NCBI RefSeq assembly: GCF_900107155.1
Contig: NZ_FNOX01000004.1
Location: 62,001 to 126,000, forward strand
Reading direction: 5' to 3'
DNA from: Pseudomonas salomonii
GTDB taxonomy: Bacteria > Pseudomonadota > Gammaproteobacteria > Pseudomonadales > Pseudomonadaceae
Length of the DNA: 64,000 nt
The translations under genes and the position numbers were made by a program. This document shows, in pieces, positions 33,315-41,207 of the stretch (positions within the stretch are counted from its first letter, which is position 1; the number at the start of each line of letters is the position of its first letter). Under the pieces are notes generated by a model. It did not search any database, was not told the DNA's origin, and worked only from the letters and a program-made list of their open reading frames with translations.

Positions 33315-34233
33315 TTGGGCGCCGGTGACCATGCGTTGGCCTGACCAGGCCACGCAGTGGATGGGGCAACTGTCGGAGGCACAGGGCCTGGCCGGTGGCG
33401 AGCTGGTCAGCACAGCCAAGCGTCTGGCCGACCTCAGCGGTAAAACCGCTACCAGCCCGGGGCCGGTGGGTTACGCCGCCCAGGGCGTGATCGAGGCGGG
33501 CCGTGCGGCGCTGGCGGATCAAATGGGCGAAGCCCCGGCGTGTTTGGTGGTGACGCCGTTTCAAAGCGGCATTGGTCAGGGCCGCGGCTACCAGCGCTTC
33601 CTGTCTGCACCGAACTTGCTGCAGCAGCTGGCCGGCAAACTGGTGGACGTGAGCGACACCGGCCGGCCAGACGGTCCGCAGTTCGCCGTGTGCCTGATGT
33701 TCCTGGCTACACGCTTTGATCAGATGGCCGCGAGCCTGGCGCGCTTCAATGCGTTGTTGCCGATGCCTGACCTGGTGCGAGCGGAACGCCGTGCGCGGCA
33801 CCTATCAAAACTGGAAATGGAAAAGTGGGAGATCCCCGCCGCCGGCACCCTGCCGCGTTGGCAGGCGCTGCCTCTGGAGCGCTGCACCGTAGTCAAGGCC
33901 GCGCAGCAATCCATGGCCGGCCAGCTCGCCGTTCTGGAGGGTTACGCCGCTGACAGTTCGCCCATGGCAGACCTTGCCGCCTTGGCCAGCCGCAAGGCCG
34001 CTCAACAGCAGGGCCGTGACCAGCAACTGGCCGACCTGAAAACCCTACTGGCCGAGGGCAACCTAGACAGCAGCATGCGCGCGCGCCTGATCGGGCCGGG
34101 TAACGCCACCGAGCTACGCAAGGCGCTGTTGGCCGGTGATGCCCCAGGACACGAGTGGGTGCTGTGTGCCGGCGCACTGTTGGTGGGTTCTGAAAAGGGC
34201 TTGAGCTTCGTGCGTGAGCTGGTGGGCCTATGA
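33304..34233 (+). CDS. Late phage protein, tail-region, unknown function
   Basis: This 309-residue protein begins MTSDWAPVTMRWPDQATQWM. It is helix-rich, with Ala/Leu-rich stretches, and is not a known enzyme. Such proteins are found in HP1/K139-type phages after the fibre genes and before the hub genes. It is probably a structural or assembly factor; no motif allows more. Confidence 0.7.
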   Translation: MTSDWAPVTMRWPDQATQWMGQLSEAQGLAGGELVSTAKRLADLSGKTATSPGPVGYAAQGVIEAGRAALADQMGEAPACLVVTPFQSGIGQGRGYQRFLSAPNLLQQLAGKLVDVSDTGRPDGPQFAVCLMFLATRFDQMAASLARFNALLPMPDLVRAERRARHLSKLEMEKWEIPAAGTLPRWQALPLERCTVVKAAQQSMAGQLAVLEGYAADSSPMADLAALASRKAAQQQGRDQQLADLKTLLAEGNLDSSMRARLIGPGNATELRKALLAGDAPGHEWVLCAGALLVGSEKGLSFVRELVGL

Positions 34234-34784
34234 CGCTGTTACTCGACGGGCAGGAGGTGCGCGGGAAGAACCTCAAGGTCACCGGCAATCTACGGATCGA
34301 GAGCGACGATCTGTCGGGCCAGACCAGCAACACCGACAAGGGACACAAGGGCTTCAAGCCCAAGACCCTGACCGTCAGCCTGATGATTCCGTTTGTTGAC
34401 CAAGTGCAATTGCGCGACCTGATGCGCCTGGTGGAAGCCACCGAAGGCGGGGGCCAGCTCAAGACTTACCGCATCGTCAACGACACCGCCGCCGCGTTCG
34501 GTATGCGCCAGGTGACGTTCACCGAAGGCGTTAGCGCCCGTGAGGATGACAACCTGCGCGGCTGGCTGATTCAGTTCACCCTGGCTGAAAAACTGTCGAA
34601 CCCGGAGAAAGTCGAGGGTCGGCGATCGGGCAACGCAGTCACCGCACAGTCCGGCCCAGGCGGGGCAGTTGGTGGCACTGGCGGCACCGGTGGCGACTCC
34701 AGCGACGGATCCGAGGAACTCACCGGTTTCGAAGCGACGCTGAAAAAGGTGGACGGCTGGCTGGGCGGGAGTGACAAGGCATGA
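34230..34784 (+). CDS. Baseplate complex-type phage protein
   Basis: This 184-residue protein has the start MTLLLDGQEVRGKNLKVTGN and FKPKTLTVSLMIPFVDQVQL, matching baseplate complex/LysM-adaptor-like proteins that precede the hub in HP1-type phages. A Gly-rich linker (PGGAVGGTGGTGGDSSDGS) separates a short C-terminal tail. It overlaps both neighbours by four bases. Confidence 0.7.
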   Translation: MTLLLDGQEVRGKNLKVTGNLRIESDDLSGQTSNTDKGHKGFKPKTLTVSLMIPFVDQVQLRDLMRLVEATEGGGQLKTYRIVNDTAAAFGMRQVTFTEGVSAREDDNLRGWLIQFTLAEKLSNPEKVEGRRSGNAVTAQSGPGGAVGGTGGTGGDSSDGSEELTGFEATLKKVDGWLGGSDKA

Positions 34785-35485
34785 AGCTGCACAAGGAATT
34801 GGCCATCAACGGCGTGCCCTATGTCCTGGTCAAAAATGAAGTCCGGCTGGACGCAAAAAGCCCCGGCCGGGCGACGTTCACCATCCAGGCCAAAGCGCCG
34901 GTCAAGGGGCTGGTAACGCTCGATATCGGCTACAACGGCAGCACGCTGCAGCGACACTTCATCGGCTACGTCGAGCGCTCCACCACGGCCAGCAGCGGCC
35001 AGCAGGTGCTGTTCTGCCGTGAGCTGGCCGCGATCTTGGCAAACCCGTTGCCGCTGAACCTCCGGCATGTCGACCTGCGCGCCGTCCTGGCCGAAGTCAG
35101 CCAGCACACGGGCCTGCGCTTTCGTGTTCCGCATCAGCCTTACGCCGGCGTCAAAGCACCATTTTTCTACAGCCTGGCTGCTGGCTATCAAGCGATGGAC
35201 AGCCTGGCCCGGGTTTTCGATATCCCTGACTTCATCTGGCAGCAGCAGGGCGACGGAGAGGTATTCGTAGGCAGTTGGGCCGACAGCTTCTTCGGCGTCC
35301 GTTCGCCGCTACAGCTGCCGGTCGAGCTGTTCGACGACTACCAGGGCAACCAAAGCGCAATGATTGCAGCCCTTCCCGGGTTGCGACCAGGCGCAACGAT
35401 CAACCACGGCGAGCGCATCACCAGTGTGGCGCTCATCGACAACCAGATGGCCATCCGATGGACGACGCAATTCGCCGCAGCGTAG
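34781..35485 (+). CDS. Baseplate hub protein (gpD/gp27-like)
   Basis: This 234-residue protein starts MKLHKELAINGVPYVLVKNE and contains PLNLRHVDLRAVLAEVSQHT and SWADSFFGVRSPLQLPVELF. The pattern is that of the gp27/gpD hub proteins (late control D type) that form the central baseplate ring. It is shorter than P2 gpD (about 390 residues). The 3' end overlaps the spike gene by 28 bases. Confidence 0.75.
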   Translation: MKLHKELAINGVPYVLVKNEVRLDAKSPGRATFTIQAKAPVKGLVTLDIGYNGSTLQRHFIGYVERSTTASSGQQVLFCRELAAILANPLPLNLRHVDLRAVLAEVSQHTGLRFRVPHQPYAGVKAPFFYSLAAGYQAMDSLARVFDIPDFIWQQQGDGEVFVGSWADSFFGVRSPLQLPVELFDDYQGNQSAMIAALPGLRPGATINHGERITSVALIDNQMAIRWTTQFAAA

Positions 35486-36429
35486 AACGACAATTTCCTG
35501 AACTCACCGGCGGTTACCACCTGCCACGCTTTGCCCGGGTTGTCGCCGTGGCGGACGCCCCGGCCGGCGCCGGCATCTGTGACGACTTCCGCCCGCGCTA
35601 TGCCGTCGACATCGAGGTCATGGGGCCAGACGGCGAGCCAGATACCAAACTGCCGATCCTGGCCGGCGTGCCGCTGCCGTTGCCCACTGGCGGCGAAGAG
35701 ATGGGCATCTATGCATTCCCGGAGGAGGGCACCCAGGTGGTGGTGTGCTTTGCCTACGGCTTGCCGCACAAGCCCTATATCCAAACGATCCTGCCGCACG
35801 GCTTGAGCATGCCCAGCGTGCCGAAGGGCGACCAGGTGTGGCAGCACAGTGAAGCCTGCCAGCAGCGTGTCGACGCGGACGGCAACTGGCTGCGCCAGAC
35901 TGACGGCAAGATCCGGGACAAGGCGATCGAGCGGGAAGTGGAGGCGATGGGGAACACAGAGACGTTCCAGAATCACACCAGGACAGTGGATGACCATTCC
36001 ACCGAGTCAGTGGGTGGAATCAAGACGATCGAGGCGCTGGGCGCGCTCAAGCTGCTTTCAGGTGGATCTGCGAGTCTGGCGGCAGTGGATGACTTGCACC
36101 AGGCGACTGGGCGTGACTTCAACCTGGTGGTGGGGCAAAAGCACAACGCTACGGTAGGTGGCGATATGGCTGAGAGCATCGAGGGGCTACGCCGAAGCGT
36201 GGCGGCCGTCAGCCAGCGGCTGCAGGCGCCGAAAAGCTGGATCGGGTCCGAGAGCGTCAACTTGTTCCAAGTGGTCTGTGACACTCTCGATCTGCTGCAG
36301 CAAATGAACATGCAGTTAGCGGCACATACTCACGGACCGACACCGCCACCTGGTAACGCGGCTGCATTCTCGGCCAACGCCGCCACTGCCACTCAAATGG
36401 CGGGGAATCTAAAGCCCGTCACGCTATAG
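35458..36429 (+). CDS. Baseplate assembly/spike protein (gpV-like)
   Basis: This is 323 residues from MDDAIRRSVERQFPELTGGY. The N-terminal OB-fold region (HLPRFARVVAVADAPAGAGI, then RYAVDIEVMGPDGEPDTKLP and GGEEMGIYAFPEEGTQVVVC) matches baseplate V/gp5-N proteins. A beta-helical spike region and a C-terminal helical part (SVNLFQVVCDTLDLLQQMNM) follow. The protein forms the membrane-puncturing tip. The real start lies within the end of the hub gene; a longer upstream frame is a shadow of that gene. Confidence 0.82.
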   Translation: MDDAIRRSVERQFPELTGGYHLPRFARVVAVADAPAGAGICDDFRPRYAVDIEVMGPDGEPDTKLPILAGVPLPLPTGGEEMGIYAFPEEGTQVVVCFAYGLPHKPYIQTILPHGLSMPSVPKGDQVWQHSEACQQRVDADGNWLRQTDGKIRDKAIEREVEAMGNTETFQNHTRTVDDHSTESVGGIKTIEALGALKLLSGGSASLAAVDDLHQATGRDFNLVVGQKHNATVGGDMAESIEGLRRSVAAVSQRLQAPKSWIGSESVNLFQVVCDTLDLLQQMNMQLAAHTHGPTPPPGNAAAFSANAATATQMAGNLKPVTL

Positions 36430-36521
36430 CGACAGATGCCCCAATCGTGTTGCTTGCAACTGCACCAAGCTTCTACCAAGATGCGCGCCCGGAAAAGCAC
36501 TAGCGTAAAGGACAAAACACT

Positions 36522-37619
36522 GTGCATAAGATTTCGTCACTACAGGCGGCCAGAGGACTGGCCGCACTTGCAGTAATCGCGTTTCACTCGATATTCATCA
36601 ATGCAAAATACGTTACTGGTGCCACTTGGCTTCCTGATATGTTCGTATTCGGGCAAACCGGTGTAGATCTGTTTTTTGTTATAAGCGGCTTCGTTATGGT
36701 TCTGGCGTCGGCAAGTAAGTTTGGTTTCCGTGGAGAGGTTTATAATTTTCTCAAAGGCCGCTTCTTGCGCATATATCCGGTCTATTGGATATACTTTTTC
36801 GCTGTTTTGTTGGTGTTCTTGCTAAAGCCCGGAATGGTCAATAGTTCTCAGGGTGGCGAAGTAAATATTGTAAATTCCTTTCTGCTGTTGCCCGACGCGA
36901 ACTTACCACTCGTGATGGTCGCTTGGTCACTTATTCATGAGGTTTGGTTTTACCTGGTGTTTGCGTTCATTCTGCTGCTGCCACGTCGATTGGTACCGTT
37001 GGCATTCGTCGTCTGGCTCTGCGCTATCATTTCCGTATCTGTGCTTTACACCGGTTCGGTTAACCCCTATCTACGGGTTATTAAACATGAATTTTCTGTC
37101 GAGTTCATCCTCGGCGCGCTTGCCGGTATCTTCTACTTGAAAGTGACTGGTGGTTCATTTAAGACACGGTTGCCTAGTGCCCTACTAGGCGGGCTCGGTC
37201 TCTGTCTGGTGGCCTATGAGATGCTGTGGGGGGCAATAGATGGGGCGGATGTAATTCAATCTATTTCTTTAGAGCGAGCGCTTATAGTTGGTGGCGGCTA
37301 CATGCTGATATTGCTGGCATTAGCTCTCCGAGAGTTTGAGTCTCAATGGGAGGTGCCCGGATTTCTTAAGTCTCTAGGTGATATGTCCTATTCGCTTTAC
37401 CTTTCGCATATCCTCACGCTAAGTGTATGTGGTCGACTTTGGATTGCGTTCGGAAGTGCTGAGGGTGGGCTTGTCGCATCTGCGATTTTCTGGGCCCTAT
37501 CCTTGCCTGTAGTCATTGTTGTTGGATATGTAAGTTATAGATTTGTAGAGTGTCCGCTAACTAAGTACCTTTCCCAGCTCGGGAAAAATCGTACGAGTAG
37601 CCAACAAGTAGCCAACTAA
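36522..37619 (+). CDS. O-acyltransferase (acyltransferase 3 family), likely lysogenic conversion gene
   Basis: This 365-residue integral membrane protein has about ten hydrophobic segments. Family marks are AARGLAALAVIAFHS with the conserved His, GVDLFFVISGFVMV and FLKGRFLRIYPVYWIYFF. Such enzymes acetylate surface polysaccharides. Located after the last tail gene of a prophage, with AT-rich codon use unlike the phage genes, it probably modifies the O-antigen or exopolysaccharide of the lysogen and may block superinfection. The start is GTG at 36522 with AAAGGAC upstream. A perfect terminator hairpin follows. Confidence 0.85.
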   Translation: MHKISSLQAARGLAALAVIAFHSIFINAKYVTGATWLPDMFVFGQTGVDLFFVISGFVMVLASASKFGFRGEVYNFLKGRFLRIYPVYWIYFFAVLLVFLLKPGMVNSSQGGEVNIVNSFLLLPDANLPLVMVAWSLIHEVWFYLVFAFILLLPRRLVPLAFVVWLCAIISVSVLYTGSVNPYLRVIKHEFSVEFILGALAGIFYLKVTGGSFKTRLPSALLGGLGLCLVAYEMLWGAIDGADVIQSISLERALIVGGGYMLILLALALREFESQWEVPGFLKSLGDMSYSLYLSHILTLSVCGRLWIAFGSAEGGLVASAIFWALSLPVVIVVGYVSYRFVECPLTKYLSQLGKNRTSSQQVAN

Positions 37620-37626
37620 ATATCGG

Positions 37627-37653
37627 CCGGACCTTATTCCCTATAAGGTCCGG
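37627..37653. terminator. Perfect 11-bp hairpin terminator after the acyltransferase gene
   Basis: CCGGACCTTAT (37627-37637) pairs exactly with ATAAGGTCCGG (37643-37653) around a 5-nt loop, 8 bases after the acyltransferase stop. The downstream T-run is short. Confidence 0.75.
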
Positions 37654-37665
37654 TTGATCGAAATT

Positions 37666-37962
37666 TCATTCCTGTCGACACCACCAAGATTGTGCGTAAG
37701 CACACCCATCTACGTATTCAATACCGCTCAAAACAAACCCAGTGGGAGCCATTCCCGACAGCGTTGCATCGAGCAAACACGGCAGCGGGGCAGGCTCCAG
37801 CGGCCATCCCGCGGATATTGTTGCGATATTCGAACTACGACCCAGTTCTTCGCTGATTCCAGCATTGACCCTAACGTCCCCTCTGATCGCAGGATACTGC
37901 CGCCTCTCAAGCGCAGTCAGCGCAACACCTTTGCAGCGCATGGGGGTAATCAGCATGTGCAT
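37666..37962 (-). CDS. Small prophage-end protein, second gene of the LexA-controlled pair
   Basis: This 98-residue protein (MHMLITPMRCKGVALTALER...) has no membrane segment or known catalytic motif. It follows the next gene by 12 bases on the same strand, so both are read from the promoter with the LexA box. I have seen similar proteins at the ends of other Pseudomonas prophages, but no function is known to me. Confidence 0.65.
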   Translation of the reverse strand: MHMLITPMRCKGVALTALERRQYPAIRGDVRVNAGISEELGRSSNIATISAGWPLEPAPLPCLLDATLSGMAPTGFVLSGIEYVDGCAYAQSWWCRQE

Positions 37963-37974
37963 TGCAATGCCCTC

Positions 37975-38214
37975 CTATTCGCCACAGGGTTCGTCTAAGA
38001 GGGCTTCAACGGCGTATGCCAAGGCGCCATCGGCCTGTTCCAGAAAATCGCTTAGCTCGTAGCGGTCAATTGATCCCGCTCGGTGTAGCGCGTGTGCTTC
38101 CTGGATCAAAGCCTTGTGATGTGTTGCTGGATGTCGCAACAGCTCAGCCTGATCCTGCAGTAGCGCGAGCCAGGCGGCTTTGGTGGGGGCTGGGGAATTT
38201 GGGTAGGTGTCCAT
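37975..38214 (-). CDS. Small prophage-end protein, first gene of the LexA-controlled pair
   Basis: This is 79 residues from MDTYPNSPAPTKAAWLALLQ. It is helical and acidic toward the end (YELSDFLEQADGALAYAVEA). Earlier in-frame starts would overrun the LexA palindrome and are rejected. It precedes the 98-residue gene in a two-gene operon. The function is unknown; SOS control is inferred from the operator 20 bases upstream. Confidence 0.68.
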   Translation of the reverse strand: MDTYPNSPAPTKAAWLALLQDQAELLRHPATHHKALIQEAHALHRAGSIDRYELSDFLEQADGALAYAVEALLDEPCGE

Positions 38215-38220
38215 CGCTGA

Positions 38221-38259
38221 CGCCTCAATAATACTGTATATGCAGACAGTATAGAGGCG
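38221..38259. promoter_or_regulatory. LexA box inside an extended palindrome
   Basis: CTGTATATGCAGACAG at 38234-38249 fits the LexA form CTG-N10-CAG with an AT-rich centre. It is embedded in a longer symmetric element: ATACTGT...ACAGTAT inside CGCCTC...GAGGCG (38221-38259). It lies just upstream of the ATG at 38214 on the minus strand, so it should repress the two small genes until DNA damage. Confidence 0.75.
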
Positions 38260-38816
38260 TGTCATTAGGCATACGTGAGAGATCCGACGGAATGCGACGA
38301 CTAAGCGTACGAAAACTGCCCTGACAGAAAAAATCTGCTTGAAAAAGCACTTATCCCCCTCCCGCCGACGGGGTTTGTGTCCTTTTTTTGTGCAAAGTCG
38401 GAAGTAGTGCAAACGAAGCTGCAGACCAAGCGGGCCGTGGGGCTCTGCAGGCGATCGGCAATTTCACAGATTGCAAAGTTTGGAAGAGAAGTGCAGTGCA
38501 GTTGCACAGCGGTGCAGCAGGCTGTCACGAACAGCGCAAGTCTGAAGGCCCCGGTTTCATTGGAGGCGAGTTTTGAAAACGTTTGAATTCGGTAGTTTTC
38601 GAAAACGTGAGCGGTCTTTTTCAGATGATAACTGCCTATGAGCGCGGAAGGGTAAATTCCGATACAGCCCTTGTTTTTCGGGGGCTGCAGCCATTTTGGG
38701 CCATTTCAATTGAGCGCACTGCGTTGGACGCGGATCGGCGGTTACTGGATGTCCACCATACCTGCGAGAAAATGCTGGCAAGATGATAGCGATTCTCAGC
38801 TATAGGGTGGGCATTT

Positions 38817-39107
38817 CAAAAAGAGTGATAAAGGCAATATCGGATAGAAACTGGGCTAGAGGCCACGGTTTTACTGGGGTTCTGATATTACATCGAGAAG
38901 TGATATGAAGTGATATGAAAAGTAATATTTTGGCCAAACCCCCGGTTTCATTGGGTTTCGTTCCTTCGGAATATCACCTTATAAAAGAGTAATACAATTA
39001 CTTCTATATCACGTAAATATCACTTTCCCCGAATACCGCTCAAAGCCTTGTAATGCGTGGGTTTCAGCCTGATTCCAAGAGCGATATTACCTTTATCACT
39101 CTTTTTG
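38817..39107. repeat. 26-bp inverted repeat pair
   Basis: Bases 38817-38842 and the reverse complement of 39082-39107 match at 25 of 26 positions (core AAAAAGAGTGATAAAGG). Both read as KKSDKGNI in one frame. This looks like an inverted partial duplication of a small lost gene, or a pair of binding sites. Confidence 0.7.
38900..39023. repeat. Five ATATCAC/GTGATAT motifs
   Basis: GTGATAT occurs at 38900-38906 and 38910-38916 inside a direct repeat of AAGTGATATG. The inverse ATATCAC occurs at 38971-38977, 39006-39012 and 39017-39023. The region between the arms of the inverted repeat is AT-rich. It could be an operator or iteron-like array; no bound protein can be named. Confidence 0.5.
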
Positions 39108-39242
39108 CAAGCCCCCACACATTTTAGAAACTCCGTCCTAGCATCGCCCCCGTCATCAGTGGCGCGCTGCAGTGTGCGACGACGTGTTGCCGCTGAGGCG
39201 ATCCGACGAGTGGGAGCCAGGCCAGGAAGGCCGTGGGAGTGG

Positions 39243-39265
39243 CTTATTACGTCGCTTGTTACGTC
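39243..39265. promoter_or_regulatory. Two arm-type integrase-binding repeats, right side
   Basis: CTTATTACGTC (39243-39253) and CTTGTTACGTC (39255-39265) are adjacent direct repeats identical to the pair at 5754-5764 and 5806-5816. They lie 48 bases from the attachment core. Confidence 0.65.
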
Positions 39266-39278
39266 TAGCGCAAAAAAC

Positions 39279-39306
39279 AAGGGCCTGCATCGCTGCAAGC
39301 CCTTGA
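39279..39306 (-). terminator. Terminator downstream of tRNA-Thr
   Basis: CAAGGGCCTGC and GCAAGCCCTTG pair with one mismatch around a short loop, with TTTTTTG on the minus strand after the hairpin. It lies just beyond the 3' end of tRNA-Thr within the prophage, so the phage supplies a terminator in place of the original one. Confidence 0.65.
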
Positions 39307-39312
39307 TTTGAT

Positions 39313-39388
<76 letters not shown>

Positions 39389-39515
39389 GTGTTAGGGCGA
39401 CGATTATAGCGATTGCCAAGCTTCTGTAAACCCCTGAATTCTGACTATTTTTGCAGATACCAAGGTTTTTTTACGCTCGCTGCTTTTTCCTACCCTCGAC
39501 AGCCTCAAATCCGAC

Positions 39516-39749
39516 TCAATTGCCGTCGCCACACTGGTCCGTAAATTTCATGTACGCCAACACCTGCGTATCGCCTTTAGAGTCCAGATAGGTCATGCGC
39601 GCGTTCACCACGCCGCATCCCGAACGTGTGTCTTCGGTGGTCGACAGTACGCGCTGGATATCCGGCTTATGACTTGCCTCGGCATGGGCGGTGAAGGTCA
39701 AGCCAAGCAGGCTGGCGGCGATTAGGGTTTTCCAGTTATTGGTGTTCAT
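39516..39749 (-). CDS. Secreted DUF2790 protein
   Basis: This is 77 residues from MNTNNWKTLIAASLLGLTFT, with a signal peptide cleaved after AHA. The mature part contains RSGCGVVNARMTYLDSKGD and ends in CGDGN, the pattern of the DUF2790 family, which is almost confined to Pseudomonas. The two Cys may form a disulfide. A GAGG site precedes the ATG. It is the first core gene after tRNA-Thr. Confidence 0.85.
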   Translation of the reverse strand: MNTNNWKTLIAASLLGLTFTAHAEASHKPDIQRVLSTTEDTRSGCGVVNARMTYLDSKGDTQVLAYMKFTDQCGDGN

Positions 39750-40092
39750 GGTGATGGCCTCGCAGGTGCGATGGTGGGGTGAGGCCATTGAATGCCTGGG
39801 AGGTATCCGGGCTGTGTCGCGCAGGGCGGGTTTTGTTTCGTTGTGTATGGCGTGTGAATCTGTGTACTTGTTGATACGAGCGGCGAGCTTGCATTGGTTA
39901 AAAAACACACAGTGATCGCCTAGTGCATTGTTTTATAGAGGTATATCACCTGGCAGAAGAAGAGCCATAAAAATGGCGCCATGCCGCTCATCTGAAAGGT
40001 TTTGGATACAAACACCAGAATACTGACACCATCACTGTGATATCACACAATGCGGCCCAGTTATTCATTGGTCCAACAGGGAGGAGCAGCCG

Positions 40093-41040
40093 GTGGGGCG
40101 TGCAGATCACATCACTAAGCTATACGCCGCGCTGGCTGAGCCTTGTTTGCGGGAGTCGCAGGTGGCGGTGCCTTTTCAGCAGTTGCTGGATCAGCTGAAT
40201 CAGGGCGCCGCGCCCTATCGTCATGAGGCGGTAGAGGGGCCGCATGGCGTGGTGTATACGGATGCGGTGGCACCCAAGGTCGTGGTGGTGGTTTCCGCCA
40301 CTGGCGGTGTGGGGCGCAGCACGTTGGCGGCTGCGCTTGCCAGTGGTTTGCAGCGCCAGGGCCACCCGGCGCTGGCGTTGGAGCTGGACCCGCAAAACGC
40401 GCTGCGCCATCACTTGTGCCCAGGCTTTGATGTGCCCGGTCTGGGCAGCACCAGCCTGCTTAATCAAACCTGGCAGGCGTTGCCCAAGCGCGGGTTTGCC
40501 GGCTGCCAGCTGGTGACTTTTGGCGAGACCGATGCCGTGCAGCAGCAAAGCCTTAATCGCTGGCTCGGCCAGGACCAGGCATTTCTCGCCAAGCACTTGG
40601 CCGGGTTGGGGCTCAATGCGAGTGACACGGTGGTGATCGATGTGCCGGCGGGTAATACGGTGTACTTGAGCCAGGCGCTGTCGGTGGCCGATGTGGTGCT
40701 GGTGGTGGTGCAGCCGGACGCCGCTTCGTTTCGCCGTCTGGCCAAGATGGACGAGCTGCTCGCGCCGTACCTTGCGGGGGCGGCGCCACCCCTGCGGTTT
40801 TACGTGATCAACCAGGTCGACGCTGGCCAGTCTTTTAGCCAGGACATGGCCGGAGTGTTCAAGCTGCGCCTGGGCGATGCCGTACTCGGCACCGTCCAGC
40901 GTGACGTTTCGGTCAGTGAGGCGCAGGCCTACGGGCGCGACCCGTTTGACCCTGCGTTAAATAGCGGCGGCTCCCAGGATGTGAGTGCATTATGCCGGGC
41001 GCTGAGCGTTCGGATGCATCTGTCGAGCAATGGCCATTAA
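40093..41040 (+). CDS. BcsQ/WssA-like MinD-family ATPase, copy 1
   Basis: This 315-residue protein has a deviant Walker A (ATGGVGRSTLAAALASGLQR) in which the usual second Lys is Arg, then LELDPQNALRHHL and VVIDVPAGNTVYLSQALSVA. These match BcsQ/YhjQ (WssA, WssJ) proteins that position cellulose synthase at the pole. It has a GGGAGGAG ribosome site. It has a paralogue directly downstream and no bcsA, bcsB, bcsC or bcsZ beside it. A plasmid-type ParA is unlikely because no ParB gene follows. Confidence 0.8.
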   Translation: MGRADHITKLYAALAEPCLRESQVAVPFQQLLDQLNQGAAPYRHEAVEGPHGVVYTDAVAPKVVVVVSATGGVGRSTLAAALASGLQRQGHPALALELDPQNALRHHLCPGFDVPGLGSTSLLNQTWQALPKRGFAGCQLVTFGETDAVQQQSLNRWLGQDQAFLAKHLAGLGLNASDTVVIDVPAGNTVYLSQALSVADVVLVVVQPDAASFRRLAKMDELLAPYLAGAAPPLRFYVINQVDAGQSFSQDMAGVFKLRLGDAVLGTVQRDVSVSEAQAYGRDPFDPALNSGGSQDVSALCRALSVRMHLSSNGH

Positions 41041-41207
41041 ATTGACCAATTACCGCTTGTCTAAAAAATGATCAGCAAAAACAGCAAAATAATGACACTT
41101 TCCCGCGTCTGTCACAGAATGCGTCACTAAGACGCCCATAATAAGACCTGCGGTAAGTGCCTGCTTGCCGACCTTCACGTCTTTAGCTGCGTCGTGAGGA
41201 GCTGCCT

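Larger units (their letters stand above)
38260..39242. other. Non-coding right end of the prophage with repeats
   Basis: There is no convincing gene in about 980 bases. A minus-strand frame ending at 39020 (segment FLKCVGACKKSDKGNIALGI) may be a decayed gene. A 26-bp inverted repeat and five ATATCAC motifs, listed separately, lie in its AT-rich centre. Confidence 0.5.

Noticed and set aside
35275..35457. Longer start for the baseplate spike gene
   Set aside because: The added residues are the hub gene in another frame, Arg-rich and unlike the family; the start at 35458 fits the family.
38900..39023. CRISPR array
   Set aside because: The repeats are 7-10 bases, in both orientations and irregularly spaced; no array with regular spacers occurs anywhere in the window.
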